A stretch of 64,000 nt of DNA from Tetraselmis striata (lineage: Eukaryota > Chlorophyta > Chlorodendrophyceae > Chlorodendrales > Chlorodendraceae), in contig VCJN01002108.1 in the NCBI GenBank assembly GCA_006384855.1, positions 186,001 to 250,000 on the forward strand, given 5' to 3'. The notes under the pieces were generated by a model. The model was not told the DNA's origin, did not search any database, and worked only from the letters and a program-made list of their open reading frames with translations. The translations under genes and the position numbers were made by a program. Positions within the stretch are counted from its first letter, which is position 1, and every line of letters begins with the position of its first letter. Positions 25,008-36,872 of this stretch are shown in pieces.

Positions 25008-25241
25008 ATGTTCGCATTCCGTGTCGCGATGGCCGGTCGAGTTGCAGACGGCAACCACCGCGTGGTCCCTCCCGCGCCGGGTCTGCCCAGCACCCCGGCG
25101 ATCAGCCCCATGCTGCTGCCTTCGCTGACCCGTGGGCGCGCCAGCCTCGACAGCGAGGGCGCACTTTCTGGTGCCGACTCTGCGCGCATCGCGCAACAAG
25201 GCGCCGATGAGCCCAGTCCGGATAACATCGCCTCTGTCTGA
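25008..25241 (+). CDS. Uncertain short ORF overlapping a tandem repeat
   Basis: A 77-codon plus-strand frame with protein-like composition (PPAPGLPSTPAISPMLLPSL then LTRGRASLDSEGALSGADSA) ending in TGA. Its second half lies in the first copy of a 204-bp tandem repeat. The second copy of the repeat carries a diverged version in a broken frame. It may be a remnant of a C-terminal exon. I assign no function. Confidence 0.2.
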   Translation: MFAFRVAMAGRVADGNHRVVPPAPGLPSTPAISPMLLPSLTRGRASLDSEGALSGADSARIAQQGADEPSPDNIASV

Positions 25242-25495
25242 CGGGTTTAGGTTTAGGGTTTTTACCACCTCGTCGACCGCCGGCAAAGACGTCTGATCCG
25301 ACAGAGGCGAGTCCCGACACAAGCCGTCTGACCCGTGGGTGCGCCAGTGTCGAAAGCGAGGGCCGCTCTTTCTCGTGTCGACTCTGTGCGCATCGCGCAA
25401 CAAGGCGCCGATGAGCCCTGTCCGGACAACATCGCCTCTGTCTGACGGCGCGCCCACCTCGTCTGATCCGACAGAGGCGAGTCCCGACACAAGCC
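25125..25495. repeat. Tandem repeat, period about 204 bp, two copies
   Basis: CTGACCCGTGGGCGCGCCAG.. (from about 25126) recurs as CTGACCCGTGGGTGCGCCAG.. (from about 25330) and continues through CATCGCGCAACAAGGCGCCG, CATCGCCTCTGTCTGACGG and GACAGAGGCGAGTCCCGACA. The first copy carries an extra TTTAGGTTTAGGGTTTTT segment that the second lacks. The minus-strand frame through both copies contains a repeated TGLIGALLRDA peptide. Confidence 0.85.
25245..25263 (+). repeat. Telomere-like TTTAGGG motif
   Basis: GTTTAGGTTTAGGGTTTTTA inside the first tandem-repeat copy. TTTAGGG is the plant and green-algal telomere repeat. Single TTTAGGG or CCCTAAA-like matches also occur near 5023, 18791 and 31388-31520, so this is weak evidence alone. 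Confidence 0.4.
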
Positions 25496-25777
25496 AGCGA
25501 CTCCCCATCGGAGCTCTGCTAGCCCCCCCCCCCCCCCCCCCCCCCCCTCTTGCCAACCAAAGAGAGCGGTGCGCTCCCCATTCCTTCCGGATTTGTAAGA
25601 CGTGTGAGGCAGCATCAGCGACAAGGCCATCCGGCGCCGCATTGCTCTAACATGCTCCACTTAAAAACACTCCCACATATGCGCCCATCGCCTCCTGTGA
25701 GGGATTCTTACCGCCCTGTCTCCGAACTTACCCCCCTCGGCGCAAAGTTTCATCAACGCCGGTGATCGAATGTAGCG

Positions 25778-25975
25778 CTAAGGGCGAGGGGTACGGGGTG
25801 GGGTGGGTGGGGAAACCGGGGGCTCTCCCGCCTGCCGGGGGTCCCCGCCCCCGGCCGTCCCCGTATCGTTCGCCTCTCGACGTGCCGCCACCGCCGCCGC
25901 CGCACGCGCCGCCGCCACCGCCACGTCGTTTGCGGTGGCGCAGTGCAGGTTGGGCGCCTCCTTGGTGGCAAAATC
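25778..25975 (-). CDS. Orphan C-terminal exon, possibly of the GT29 gene
   Basis: Acceptor CCTGGCAG is followed by an open frame of 65 codons and TAG (DFATKEAPNLHCATANDVAV, then Ala-rich, then Pro-rich). A sense poly-C tract lies just before the acceptor. No upstream exon is evident nearby. Exon 13 of the GT29 gene (26875-27007) holds a GTACAG that could serve as donor in phase 0, and this exon opens in phase 0. The GT29 protein might therefore end here instead of at the TGA in exon 13. It could also belong to a separate gene. Confidence 0.35.
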   Translation of the reverse strand, partial: DFATKEAPNLHCATANDVAVAAARAAAAVAARREANDTGTAGGGDPRQAGEPPVSPPTPPRTPRP

Positions 25976-26079
25976 CTGCCAGGGGGGGAGGGGGGGGGGG
26001 GGGGGGGGCAAGGACGGCAACTCTCAACAACATGCGGGGGCGCTGCAAGTCGCCAAAGCTGACAAAACAACAGGGCGGC

Positions 26080-26260
26080 AGCTACCGCGTCCAGGTGCCG
26101 GCGCGGCAACAAGAGCACTGCGAACATTGCCCTCCCCTGCCTGCCAGAGGTCAAATGCAGACGAAACTACGGCGGAATTACAGCGAATGTTCTCACAGGT
26201 TGCATGGCAGCACAATCTGAGGCTTATTTTCAGATGGGTTCTTATTTATCTGGTGCGTCG
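26080..26260. repeat. Member of interspersed GTGCGTCGGCAC repeat family
   Basis: Sequence around CAATCTGAGGC..GGTTCTTATTTATCTGGTGCGTCGTCGGCAT resembles 15590-15650, 27770-27815, 29255-29280 and 30690-30770. Each includes a variant of GGTGCGTCGGCACCCGTA. Confidence 0.5.
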
Positions 26261-26757
26261 TCGGCATCCCCAGCCGCGGTGATGATGAGATACGCTTTCC
26301 TGCGCAACCACCTGGTCAACCACAAGGGGCGCGCAATGGCAACTGGCAACCGCAGAGTATCCAGACTACCGTAACAACGTTGACTTGGGTTCGCGGGTCC
26401 CCAAAACAATGAATTGTTTACTTGCAACAAGCCGGAATATGAATCTGTGGATTACACATGGTGAATCCGTGGCGAGTTCGGATAATTCTTTATGGCGAAG
26501 ATAAATACAGCTTCTTTCTCTTCGCGCGCATTTGGGGGGGGGGGGGTTGGGGGGGGGGGCGGATGGGGGGGGGTCAAAAACGACAATACAACGCAGGGCC
26601 AAGGCGTGCTGTATGTATGTAGTTTCCCCTTCTGCGCGCATTGGGGGAGGGAGTGGGGGTGTAGGACGGTGATATACATGCAACCCAAAGCGTGCTTCGA
26701 GGGCATGTGACACCTCGAGACCTCTCAATAGCACCGCATTAGGGGATGGGAGGATGC

Positions 26758-26782
26758 CCCCCCCCCCCCCCCCCCCCCCCCC
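26758..26782. repeat. C homopolymer run beyond the GT29 3' end
   Basis: About 25 C on the plus strand, so G in the sense of the GT29 gene. Unlike intronic tracts of that gene it has the opposite polarity, consistent with lying outside it. Confidence 0.8.
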
Positions 26783-26874
26783 TTTTGCGATGGCACGCAC
26801 CAAAGTACCCAGGTACATATTGGGGCATGCGGGGAGGTGCTGCTGTTCTTAATTCGTCGGAGCAACGCAGGGGG

Positions 26875-29800
26875 TCACTGTACCTTGGGGCAGCGCGTGG
26901 CCTTGAAGCCGCCTGGGCACTGCTGCACGCCGCCGGGGCAGGGAAAGAAGCAGTGGTACATCCCGCGCACGCGGCAAAAGCCGGGTAGCGCCACCGGCAT
27001 CGGGTACCTGGGTACATGGCGCAACGACGAGGCAGGAGCAGGGGCAGTCGAAGGCGTGAGTCGCCATTCTCGCTCCCCCCCCACCCTCCCCACCGCCGCC
27101 TGGCGCGCGCGCCTGCTACCGTATGTTGCGGGCAGCGCATGGCGAGGCAGGTTCGAGTATCTGCGTGTGAGGCATATGCCGCACAAATATCACTAATATA
27201 TCACTTATTTCCGGCAAATAATAATATTATCATTGCTCAGGGGGTGATGTGCGCGGTGCCTCGTCTTTCTTCAGATATATGGCACCATCTGGTTTAGGGC
27301 TTGAAGCCTCACGCTTCACATTGGCAAGCGTACTGGTACAAGTAGATGCAGTGACTGCAATGAGTTTCCGAAAGCGGGCTGTGATTTGTCGTCTTTTTTT
27401 CATCGCCGCAATTTGGAGTTTTCGGGGTTTCGCGACTTGGACTACGTCGAGTTTCCCGCCTGTTCATTTCTCACACAGATGTTCATTATTGAACACAGTT
27501 GTAGCCAGCGCGCTTGCCTGGTATCGCGTGGCGTTGTCTTTGGTGTGAAAATTTGGATAGCTGTTCCGGATTGGGATTTCCACTGGCCGGAGCAAATCAA
27601 AAGCACACCGAGTTCACGGGCGCCGCCGTGCTTTATAGGACACCCTGGCGGATTGGAGCCTGCCCTGAGCAGCCTGTCGCAGGTCAGGTGCAGCCAACAC
27701 TGCAGCACACATATCGCGAGTGTTCCTGACTACTTATAGATTGCACGCAGCCCTGATTTTGAGGCCAGACAGCGACCAGAAAGAGCGGGTTCTTCTACCA
27801 GGTGCGTCGGCAGCCGTACATTTTGGACAATTGGACCGTTACGTGGTTCGACTTAGTTGATCATTAAGCTGACTAGATTAACTGAAGTTAGTTGACCCTC
27901 AGAATTAAGGAAGTTTTGTGGGCACGTAGATATACCTGGCTGAGTGAGGCCCGTCAGCAACTCAGCTTAAGAAGGCAACTTCGGAACGCCAAAATATATT
28001 GGAAGTTCAGCTCGGAAGATAACATACGCGTCGCAAGCTACGGCGTACATACGGTCTGACCGGAGAAACCCGTACAGTTGACGCAAAGCTAACGCACGTT
28101 TGCTGCATAAGTGCACTGAACCGCCCAAGCAAGTGGCAAACACAACTTTAGTTCTGTTGTCGAGCGTAACTTTACGAAGGTCGACGGGATTTAGTAAAGT
28201 GAAGTAAGCTTCACATGGACTTACGCTCAGGCCTGTTTTTCTTTCCTTTTTTTTTGGGGGGGGGGGGGGGAGAGAGGGGTGAAGAGGACGGGGGGGGGGG
28301 GGGGGGGGGTCACCTCTCTTCACAGGTGCAGGTGGAGCCCGGCGGGCAGGTCGTGCACTGTAGCCCGCTGTCGCGCTCGCAGCCCGCGGCGCAGGGGTCC
28401 GCCATCGTCAGCAGCCCCTGCCGCGCCGCCGCGAGCAGCTTGGCCTGCTCCTCGTGCAGGTTGTGCGAGTACGCCAGCTTGCGCCTGCGCGGTCGGCACG
28501 GAGAGGGGGGTGCCATGGGAGGGGCGGGGGGGGGGGGGGGGGGGCGGGGGTGAGAGTCATGACGCCACATGCAACCACAGATGGGGTAGCGTAAAATTGC
28601 TTCTGAGTTTTCGTTGGCCCCGGGAATGGTTGCCGGGTGAGCTCGGCTAGGGTGAAAGACACCGGCGGAGACCCACATAAGGAGTACGGGGTGTCGCTGC
28701 TGTGTCCTATCGCCGGCCCGGTGCTGGACGGCGGACCGTGCATGGCGCTCTGTGTCTGGTTCTAGCTTCAACAGGGGTGCCCGGCCGGGAGGACACGGAC
28801 CGGGTAGCGTGGGCAGCGCGTGGTGAAGCTGCCGATAATGGCCGGGGGGGGGGGGGGGGGGGGAGGCGGGGGATCGATCGATTGGCCACAGCTTGTCCTG
28901 GGCTCGTCACGGATGTGCCATCAGCGGGAGACGACAGTCAGCGCGCCGTCGAGGAGCCTCCCCCCCCCCCCTCCCCCCCAATGTGTGCGCAGAGTCCCGA
29001 CAGTGCACCCACTACCGGTCCGTACTACTGCATACAAAAAAAGATAGTGGACAGATAGCCAGCGACACTTCCGCATGTACAATCATTGGCCTAATTAGCA
29101 GTAGGGTGCCGACGTACGTATAAGAAACTGGTAAATAGAAACTTTCAGGCTGACGGCAGTTTCGTAGTTTTGGATCAACTTCCTTTGATTTTAGGAGGGC
29201 AAAAGGCGGGCGCTTATAAATGTCGCCGAGTTCCCATTTCGCTTTTAAGTGCTGTTTAGACAGTGCGTCGGCACCCGTATGTCACATAATACTAGCAACA
29301 AAATTCCACATACTTACCGGTTTTTCTCGTCTGTGAAAATATGAATGCAGCCTTCCGCCAAACGGCATAAATAAAGTGCGAACTCGTAGCAAGAGAACTA
29401 TTAAAGTTCGGAACCGCCACCAATTATCAGAACATTTATCTCATATATGAGATACATTTCTTTACGAATCCTTGGCAGGACAAGCAAGCCGCACACTTGT
29501 TGGGGGTTCGATGTTGGAGCTGCTGTGGCTTATGGATTTGGGAGAAAGGGGGGGGGGGGGGGGGGGATTCTGCGCCGTGGCAGAGCAGCGGTGCCTGTCA
29601 GACAAGGCGAGGGGGGATGGGGGGGGGGAGGGGAGCGCTCACTTGGGCATCTCGTTGTTGTAGTAGTGGTAGGGAATGCCGTACGTGCTGTCCGTGTGGA
29701 AGCCATACACCGTGACCTACGCCTCCGTCGCATGCGCGTCAGCAAGTTGTGGGGCGGCAAGCACAGGGTCCAGGAAAGCGCAGCATGAGTAGTGCCTATC

Positions 29801-32800
29801 TATCTGTATAGCCCCCCCCCCCCCCCCAGCGTCGCCATCTACATGCCATCGTAGGGCAGGTCATGCACAGCCGTGGGGAGACACGGTACCCGTAATCGCC
29901 CGCAAAGAAAAAGACATGAGTTCAAACCAAGGACCTCTCGCAAACCAGTTAGGATCGTTGCCGTCAACCGGGCAAAAACAGTACATCGGGGATCCACTTC
30001 CCCTACATCGTCACTGCGTGCAGGCGCGTGCAGCCACGGCATCCCGTGGTTGGCCCCAACAGGCAAAAGGCAACGGGGGGCGCCTGTGCACCTGCCGGCA
30101 GCGCTGCAGCGCCATCAGCAGCGCCAGGAAGCCGATGGTGGGCAGGGAAGGCAGCACGGACGCGCCGTACTCGTTGAACTCGCGGTCCAGCATGTACTGC
30201 TTGCCGCCGGGGTGCTTCCTGCGCGGGCAGTGGATGGACAACGGTGGTGAGGGCTCAGCGCATGCGGGCTCCGAAAGCCTTGCGCGGCAAATCACAGTGC
30301 CAGTAAGTGTGCTGAAGAGGTGGAAGCATCGCGGCATAAAATTCCTGAATAAACCAGGGTATTGATAGGATGTATCGGTGGCTGCATTCAGGTTGTAACT
30401 GACCGCGGACAAACCTGCAGGTGCCAATGCAGGAGTAAGAACACTTCGCATCTACACCTGCCTTACGATTGCCGGCGCACCCATAAACCCCGCCTGTTAA
30501 AAACGAGCCTCTATTTGGGGTTGCATAATATCTGCAAGAACAAATCGCTATAGTTACGCCATAAATCCGACATACTGTATGTAGATAAATCTTTAACCGT
30601 AAATATCTATACATATATATATATATATATATGGATGTTGATATATATTCTACATCTATACCTAGAGGTCACGTGTATTGATAAGACTGTGGCAGAACTA
30701 CGGCGAATATTCCGATAGGTAGCATGCAACCCCAATTCAAGGCTGATGGTACGGGGTCTCATAGGTGCGCCGGCTCGTGTGCTGCTGAGAAAACCCTAGT
30801 AAGACCTCCCCTTTCTCTCTCACTATAGTAGACAATGTATAGACATATGTATGAATGATGTCGCCAAGTGTGGGGGCGGGAGGACTACAGCAAGGGCCGA
30901 GGAAAGGGGGAAGGGGGTTGGGGGGGGGGGGGGGGGGGCTTCGCACCGGTGCAGCACGACCTGCAGGTACAGGTACTGCTTGGTGGGCATCGGCATGAGC
31001 AGCGTCTCGTTGCCCTCTGTCCAGCCCGCATTGATGGGCGACACAAAGCGCAGCGACGTGCGGGCGCCCACGTGCCTCTCGAAGCCATGCGTTGGCGCGC
31101 GGTTGAAGCGGATGACCTGGTGGTGGTTTAGGGGGGGGGGGGGGGGGGGGTCATGGCATCATGGCGTTGGCGCATTAGAGGCGGAAAACAGGGGTCCATG
31201 GTAGGCTGCGGCGGGCCACACAGGCCATACGGCAGAGGGTGCCGGCGACAAGACCCTGGTGGTGGTGGTGGAGGTGTTGGTGAGTCGAGCGCAACTGCTG
31301 GCCTAGGTAGAAACTTGAATTTGTTTACACCCAGCTAGGCCTAGGGTGGGGCGTGCACTTGACACTAAATACAGAAGCAAGGCATGTTAGGGTTTCATGA
31401 CCATAAATTAGGGTTTGTGCAAGACTAGCGCGGCAGCGCAGGGGTTGAGGATCTTAGGGGGGGAGGGGGGGGGGGGGGGGGGCAAGGTACCCCTGAGAAA
31501 TGTGCACTCAGGGTAAATCTAGGGTTTTGTTTGACCTTTTGTGTGTGTTTTGGTCTCCATTGATACAAGTGTACATGCGCTGATTGCATACAACTTGGGA
31601 TCCCTTGAGCGAAGCATGGGGGGAGGCGCGGAGGTCAAGAGACAAAGGGGTGTGTGTAAGAGGGGGGGGGGGGGTTACCAGGTCGGACGCGTCGATGCGC
31701 TCCCCGTGTTGGTACATGCGCATGATGCCGGAGGAGCCGACGACGGCGCACGTGTTGAAAAAGGCGCGCCGGAAGCCGTCCACGTTGGGCTGCGCCTCCC
31801 ACACCTCACGTGAGACCGGCACGCGCAGAAAGGGCTTCCCCGGCGGCGGCTCCTCCAGCGGGTCGGTGCGGAAGCGCACACCCCGCTCCTGCGCCCAGAG
31901 CGGGGGTTCGTTCCTTCATCGCCATATCTGTGCGTGAGTGTACACGTGCAAGGCGTTGCACCGCCGCAACGATGGCAATGCACAACCGGGGAGAGAAGTA
32001 CGAGTACGCGCATACATCTAAGGGGAGATACTGGTCCCCCGTCTGCAAGCTCCAGGTGAAATGCAGGCCTCAAAAAGTCTACCTGCTATCTGTTAATATA
32101 TATATACACATCTGTATCTGTGTATATATGTATGTGTATATATATATGTAGGCCAGGTACGGGTTTTAGGCCAGGTAGGGGTTTTAAAACCTCGCTGCCT
32201 GTACTTCAAAGCGCTGGCAGTGCAATTCATGGAACTGTAGGCCAGTGATATAGAACCCGTTCTTTTAAAATTTTCTGAAAAATCGAGGCATCGCTGATTC
32301 AACTGTCAAGTTACTTAATATACACATCTGTATCTGTGCATATATGTATGTGTACATATATGTATGCGTATGATTATATATACGCACACATACCCTATTA
32401 GTGCCCATGTGAGTATATTACCTTCCTACTCCATGTTTCCTACTATATGCGACGAAAAATACAATCATTAGGCACATAATTCAGTATGTATATAAGAAAA
32501 TGTAAGTAGTAAATAACATACTTCAGTGTGTATACTTAGGCTACCTACCCACCTTCCTCACCTATATATGTATACACCTTATCTCTATGTACATTTATAA
32601 GTAGTCATTATATCACCAGTGTAAAAATACATACATGTACACATAGATGCATATGTAAATATAAGTAGGAATCGCTGCTTGGCACAGGCGAGGATGTGGC
32701 TGCGGTCCCTGTGGAGAGGGGCGCGGGCGGCGTGCTCCTCCAGGCCGGCGCTTCCGGCCCGCCTCACCTTGCGCAGCGTCTCCCGAGACAGCACGTACGA

Positions 32801-33069
32801 CCCGTTGAAGTCTAGCGAGGCGCCGCCCTTGCCCAGGCGGCGCGCTGTCTGGCAGGCGGAGCCCTGGCGGACACAGCAGGGGGGGGGGGGGGGGGGGGCA
32901 TGTGTCAGGCCGGCGTGTCGAGAGTTATCACCCTCCATGCTCGCATGCGGGTATGCTCGTATGCGGGTGTGGACTCCGGCACCGCCGCTCCATTCCTAAC
33001 CCTGTCATTCTCCACCAAGCAGCACTTACCCCGCCAACCCACGCCCTGCCCCCCCTCCCCCCCCCCTCC

Positions 33070-33108
<39 letters not shown>

Positions 33109-36100
33109 CTCCCCGCCCCGCCCTGGCGCCCTGCGCACCCGCGCGCACCTCATAGGCCGCCATGCAGACGCAGCTCCCGCGCTTGCAGTACCCATGCCCG
33201 CCGCACTCGGGCGGCCCGCCGCAACTGCCGTCTCCGATGACCGGCCTCGCGTCCTCCGGCCCTGAGCAGCCAATGAAGGGGGCTGGTCGGCGGGTGGCTC
33301 GAGCGGGGCAAAGGGCGGTGACAAATGTGTCAAGGGGGGGGGGGGGGGGGGAGGGGGGGGCACCCCGGACTTGGCGGGCGTTGGAGAAGCCGCCGCTGGC
33401 CTGCCGGAAGCGGTACCACCAGTAGAAGGGGCGCTTGGGAGGCGTCTCGCGCTGCTCGTCCCCCCGCAGCCGCAGGTCATCCACCTGCCGCAGCTCGCAG
33501 GGTCAGAGCAGGGGGGTCTGCGGGGCCGCCGGGCCGGCGCCGCCACTGCCAGGAGTGGACCGGAAGCGACCCACGCCAACTGCACCATTGGAATGGGTTC
33601 GCGAGGGCTGCCACGCGACCATAGACATCTACTAGAGCGTGGGTGGCAAACAATTTGAAGCCGCGGCGCCTCGCCGCCTCTTATTTGCCACCCTTTCTAG
33701 CGTTTCTTGTACTTCTCTTCTATTATGCTATACTATTCTCTCATTCTTATTACTGCTCTTCTATTATGCTATTCCATCCTCGTATTCTTGTTATTCCTGA
33801 AGTTCCGCCGTTGCGGATGGTTTGGGCGCGGCACTAAGGATTATGCGATCACTCATGCATTCCTTACCCAACGCGCTATGTAATCCTTGTATGCCGGTAT
33901 ATATACGCACGGTACACGCGTTCATTTATTATACTGCAAAAGGATTACTATCTGATCCAATACGATCCGATAAGGACTATATTAAACTGCGTAATTGTAC
34001 TCGGAAACGTAATCTTGTCGTCGTGCATCGGTCCGCATTCCTGCACCGGTATCCAATTTCAAACAATGAACGCGGACTTTCCTTCATACAGCGGCAATTT
34101 AAACTCAAACGAGTGATACCCAGCACTGATAGTACTGAGTACTATCAGTACAGATAGTACGTAGTGATACCCGGAATCAATTCGCAATACGACTGAGATG
34201 TATCTGCCAGTGTTCTTTCAAATAATCCAGATTATCAACACATGTTCTATGTCTATTTTCAATTGCCGAATTTCCATCATAATACAGTGTTGAGTCGGAC
34301 CCAGTGAATGAATACGGAAAGGCTGTCGGACCCAGTCCGGACGGTTCGGTCCGCCATCACGGACCCAGTGCAATTACAGGAAAATGGTAAGAAGAGACTC
34401 TGTTTGGCGGTGCCTGACGGCGCTTTCATAGCTGCGTAACCGTACCGTCACATATATGTCTTACGGCAGGCAAAAGATGGGCGCGTTCTTATGGAAATGC
34501 AGTGATGGTAAGTGCGCCAGCACCGGTAGGATCCTATGGTCCGAAATTTAGGGTATGAAACCCTTATGGCAACAGAGGCTCCAGACCCTACTATCAGCCC
34601 TCTGCACAGTAGGGTGCCAAATACCGTAAACTCGCTTTCGGTGGGTTCGCATGAAGCTACCCCCTTTAAGCAGCCTATGAGTGCATCTGTTTTAGCCCCC
34701 CTCCTCCCGCTGGGCACTTCGGCACACGAGAACAGGGGCATCGTTCGTTGTTTTGGGGGGTTGCCGAACGCGATGAACTGGTGTGTTATAGCCAAGACAT
34801 CGTGCCTTTTATCATGTGGCTCTTGACAGGTTTGGGGCCCAAAAGCCCCCTGAAACCCGATCAGGCAGGGCAACAACCGAGAGAAGAGGTGGAGGGGAAG
34901 GGGGGGGGGGGGGGGGGGGGGCTGGTACCCGGAGCGCCGGGTTCTCAGGCAGCAGGTCCGTCCGGGGGCTGAACACCCTCTCCCCGCCCTCCAGCGCGTC
35001 GTCGCCCTCCTCCGCGACCACCGCCTCCCCCGCGGCGCCCTCCTCCTCGCCGCCCACGATGGCGCCCTCCTCCGCCCTGCCGCCCCGCAGCAGCGCCACG
35101 GGCACGACCTCAGCGGGACAGCAACCTCCCCCCACACACACCGCCCCACACCCACCCACCTAACAACCACCACCGGCCTTCAGCTGTGGCATCTACTGTT
35201 ATGCCCCCAACCGGAGGACTTTCTGCTGTCTCGAGCTCTGCATTCATTGCCGTTTGCCGCCGCGGTTGACGGCACATCTACACCAACCCGCAACATAAGC
35301 CTCAGATGCGGGCGGCATGCTACCCCCAGGAACGTCCGCTACGCTTCCGCATCAGTCCCGCCTACATGTGACCTCTGCCCCGTGCGGCACGGTTCTATTT
35401 GCAGCAGTATCCTCACCGCGCCGGCAAACGCAGCGGGTGCCGCCATCTGCGGGCTGCCTGCCCCGCTGCTTATTCCCCCCTGTGCGACGCGCACGCACCC
35501 TTCCCCGCCCTCCCCAAACAGCTCCTCGTCCGGCAGGATGTCCTCCGCCGCCACCTCCGCCTGTGCCCCACACACAGACACAGGGTTAGATGGGGCATCT
35601 CAGCGTGTAGACAGCCCCACAGGGCAAGGATGCCGGCAGGTGCGAGGATGAGGGTTTTTTTTGGGGGGGGGGGGGGGGGGGGGGGGGAGCGCCGCACCGG
35701 CACGTCCAGCTCAGCTACCGCAGCGGCGAGGTCGTTGGCGCCGGCGGTGGCAGCAGCTGCGCTGGCATCGGCGGGCGGCTCGTGGTGCAGGAAGATAACC
35801 GCGCCTCCCCACACCACGATCAGCAGCAGCAGCCACTCCACGCCTGTGGGCAAGGGGCGGGGGGGGGGGGGGGGGGGGGGTTTATCGTAGGAACGGGTCC
35901 CTTAGTAAGCACTTTCTAGGCCAGGGCGGGGAGCTTGCAGTGCATGGCAGTCCCAGGACGCTGCCGGGCGGGGAGGGGTGGGGGGGTCTTTGTTCCTGTG
36001 TCTACGCCTGGGTTTCCGTATATGTGTGTGTGTCTATGCACGCGGAGCCATGCCTGCGTCTGTCTATTTCTGAACCTGTGCATTGTGTGCATGTGAGTGG

Positions 36101-36556
36101 CTATGGGCGTGTGGCTGTGGCTGTCCCCCTGGGTGTGTGTTGTTGTGGCTGTGGCCGTGGCTGTGGCCGTGGCCGTGGCTGTGGCTGTGGCTGTGGCTAT
36201 CTGTTCCTGAGGCAATGCCTGCCTGCCTCTGTGTTCCTTTGCGCCTGTGGCTGTGTCGCTGTGGCTGTGGCTGCACGTGCCCCTAGGTATGTCGCTGTGG
36301 CTGTCTGCCCCTGGGGCCTGGTGTGCCTGTGTGTGTGTGTGTGGCTGTGTGGCTGTGTGGCTGTGTGTGTGCGTGCGTGTGCTGAAGACTTAGCCTGGAT
36401 ACTCAACTTTACTCCGCCATCGGTGTGGGCCGGCGCCGGAAGGCGGAGGGGGCAGGGAGCCCGGGGGGGGGGGGGGGGGGGGGGGGGCGGGGACTCACGC
36501 CATCGCCGCGACCAAGAACCGCGACCGCCAGCCCGTGGCCGCATGGACGGCCGCAT
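26875..36556 (-). CDS. GT29 sialyltransferase-like enzyme with EGF-like stem and Cys-rich tail, 13 exons
   Basis: Exons, in transcript order: 36499-36556, 35698-35843, 35495-35560, 34929-35108, 33364-33484, 33149-33261, 32768-32863, 31679-31888, 30947-31116, 30092-30218, 29643-29716, 28314-28484, 26875-27007. They give 554 aa in phase. Start ATG at 36556 (second Met at 36544). Basic N-terminus MRPSMRPRAGGRGSWSRRW, then one membrane segment (about 21-40, WLLLLIVVWGGAVIFL): type II Golgi topology. Residues about 191-232 are EGF-like (CGGPPECGGHGYCKRGSCVC..C). Sialylmotif L starts at C307 (CAVVGSSGIMR) and continues VIRFNRAPTHGFERHVG; motif S is PSLPTIGFLALLMALQRC; motif III is YGF with IPYHYYNNE; motif VS is HNLHEEQ (His461, Glu465). 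All four motifs and the C307/C427 disulfide pair are present. The tail after 455 has many CxxC pairs. The donor is unknown: a sialic acid or, as suggested for plant GT29 proteins, Kdo/Dha. Exon 3 donor choice is set by phase only. Confidence 0.9.
32095..32390. repeat. Duplicated AT-rich block in GT29 intron 7
   Basis: TATACACATCTGTATCTGTG followed by an ATATATGTATGTGTA stretch occurs at about 32098-32150 and again at about 32318-32375. Confidence 0.75.
33070..33106. repeat. AC dinucleotide microsatellite in GT29 intron 6
   Basis: About 18 AC units in the intron between GT29 exons 6 and 7. The Thr-His and Val-Cys repeat frames here are artefacts. Confidence 0.95.
36070..36400. repeat. GTGGCT/GTGGCC hexanucleotide satellite in GT29 intron 1
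   Basis: About 330 bases rich in TGTGGC units lie in intron 1, between the exon coding the basic N-terminus and the exon coding the membrane anchor. The Trp/Leu-rich and His-Ser-rich frames across it have no protein support. Confidence 0.85.
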
Positions 36557-36714
36557 GGCCTGTCCTGCGCAGATGTCAATAGTGGCCGCCTGCCAGCCCG
36601 CTCCCGCTCCTCTCCTAGCTGTACGGGAACCCGCCCATCCGCCGCGATCACGCGGTGCCCCGCCTGCCGCGCGCTGCGCCTGATTCCGGCTGCTCGCAAG
36701 CGGGAACGACGGCT

Positions 36715-36775
36715 GTGTGTGCGTTTGTGTACGTGTGCATGTGCGTGCGTGCGTGCGTGTGTGCGTGTGTGTGTG
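36715..36775. repeat. TG/GTGC-rich tract upstream of GT29 start
   Basis: Alternating purine-pyrimidine tract (TGTGTG, GTGCGTGC) about 160-220 bases upstream of the GT29 ATG, within the presumed 5' leader or promoter. No TATA box is evident. Confidence 0.6.
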
Positions 36776-36872
36776 ATTGGACAGAGGCGGGAAGGTTGAC
36801 GAAACTAGTTGGGCGTATGCCATCAGCCGCCGGCTAAATAACGGTACAGGTACCAGGGTACCGTTATGGGTA

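Noticed and set aside
25762..26282. Overlapping Pro-, Arg- and Gly-rich plus-strand frames
   Set aside because: Shadows of a GC-rich minus-strand exon (25778-25975) and of a G run.
32905..33588. Minus-strand open frame of 227 codons
   Set aside because: It overlaps GT29 exons 5 and 6 in the wrong frame and crosses the AC satellite; the EGF-like frame is the one that joins in phase.
35940..36823. Long frames of 247 and 208 codons rich in Cys/Val/Trp or His/Thr
   Set aside because: They translate the GTGGCT and TG satellites of GT29 intron 1 and the upstream region. Only the 58 bases at 36499-36556 fit a coding exon.
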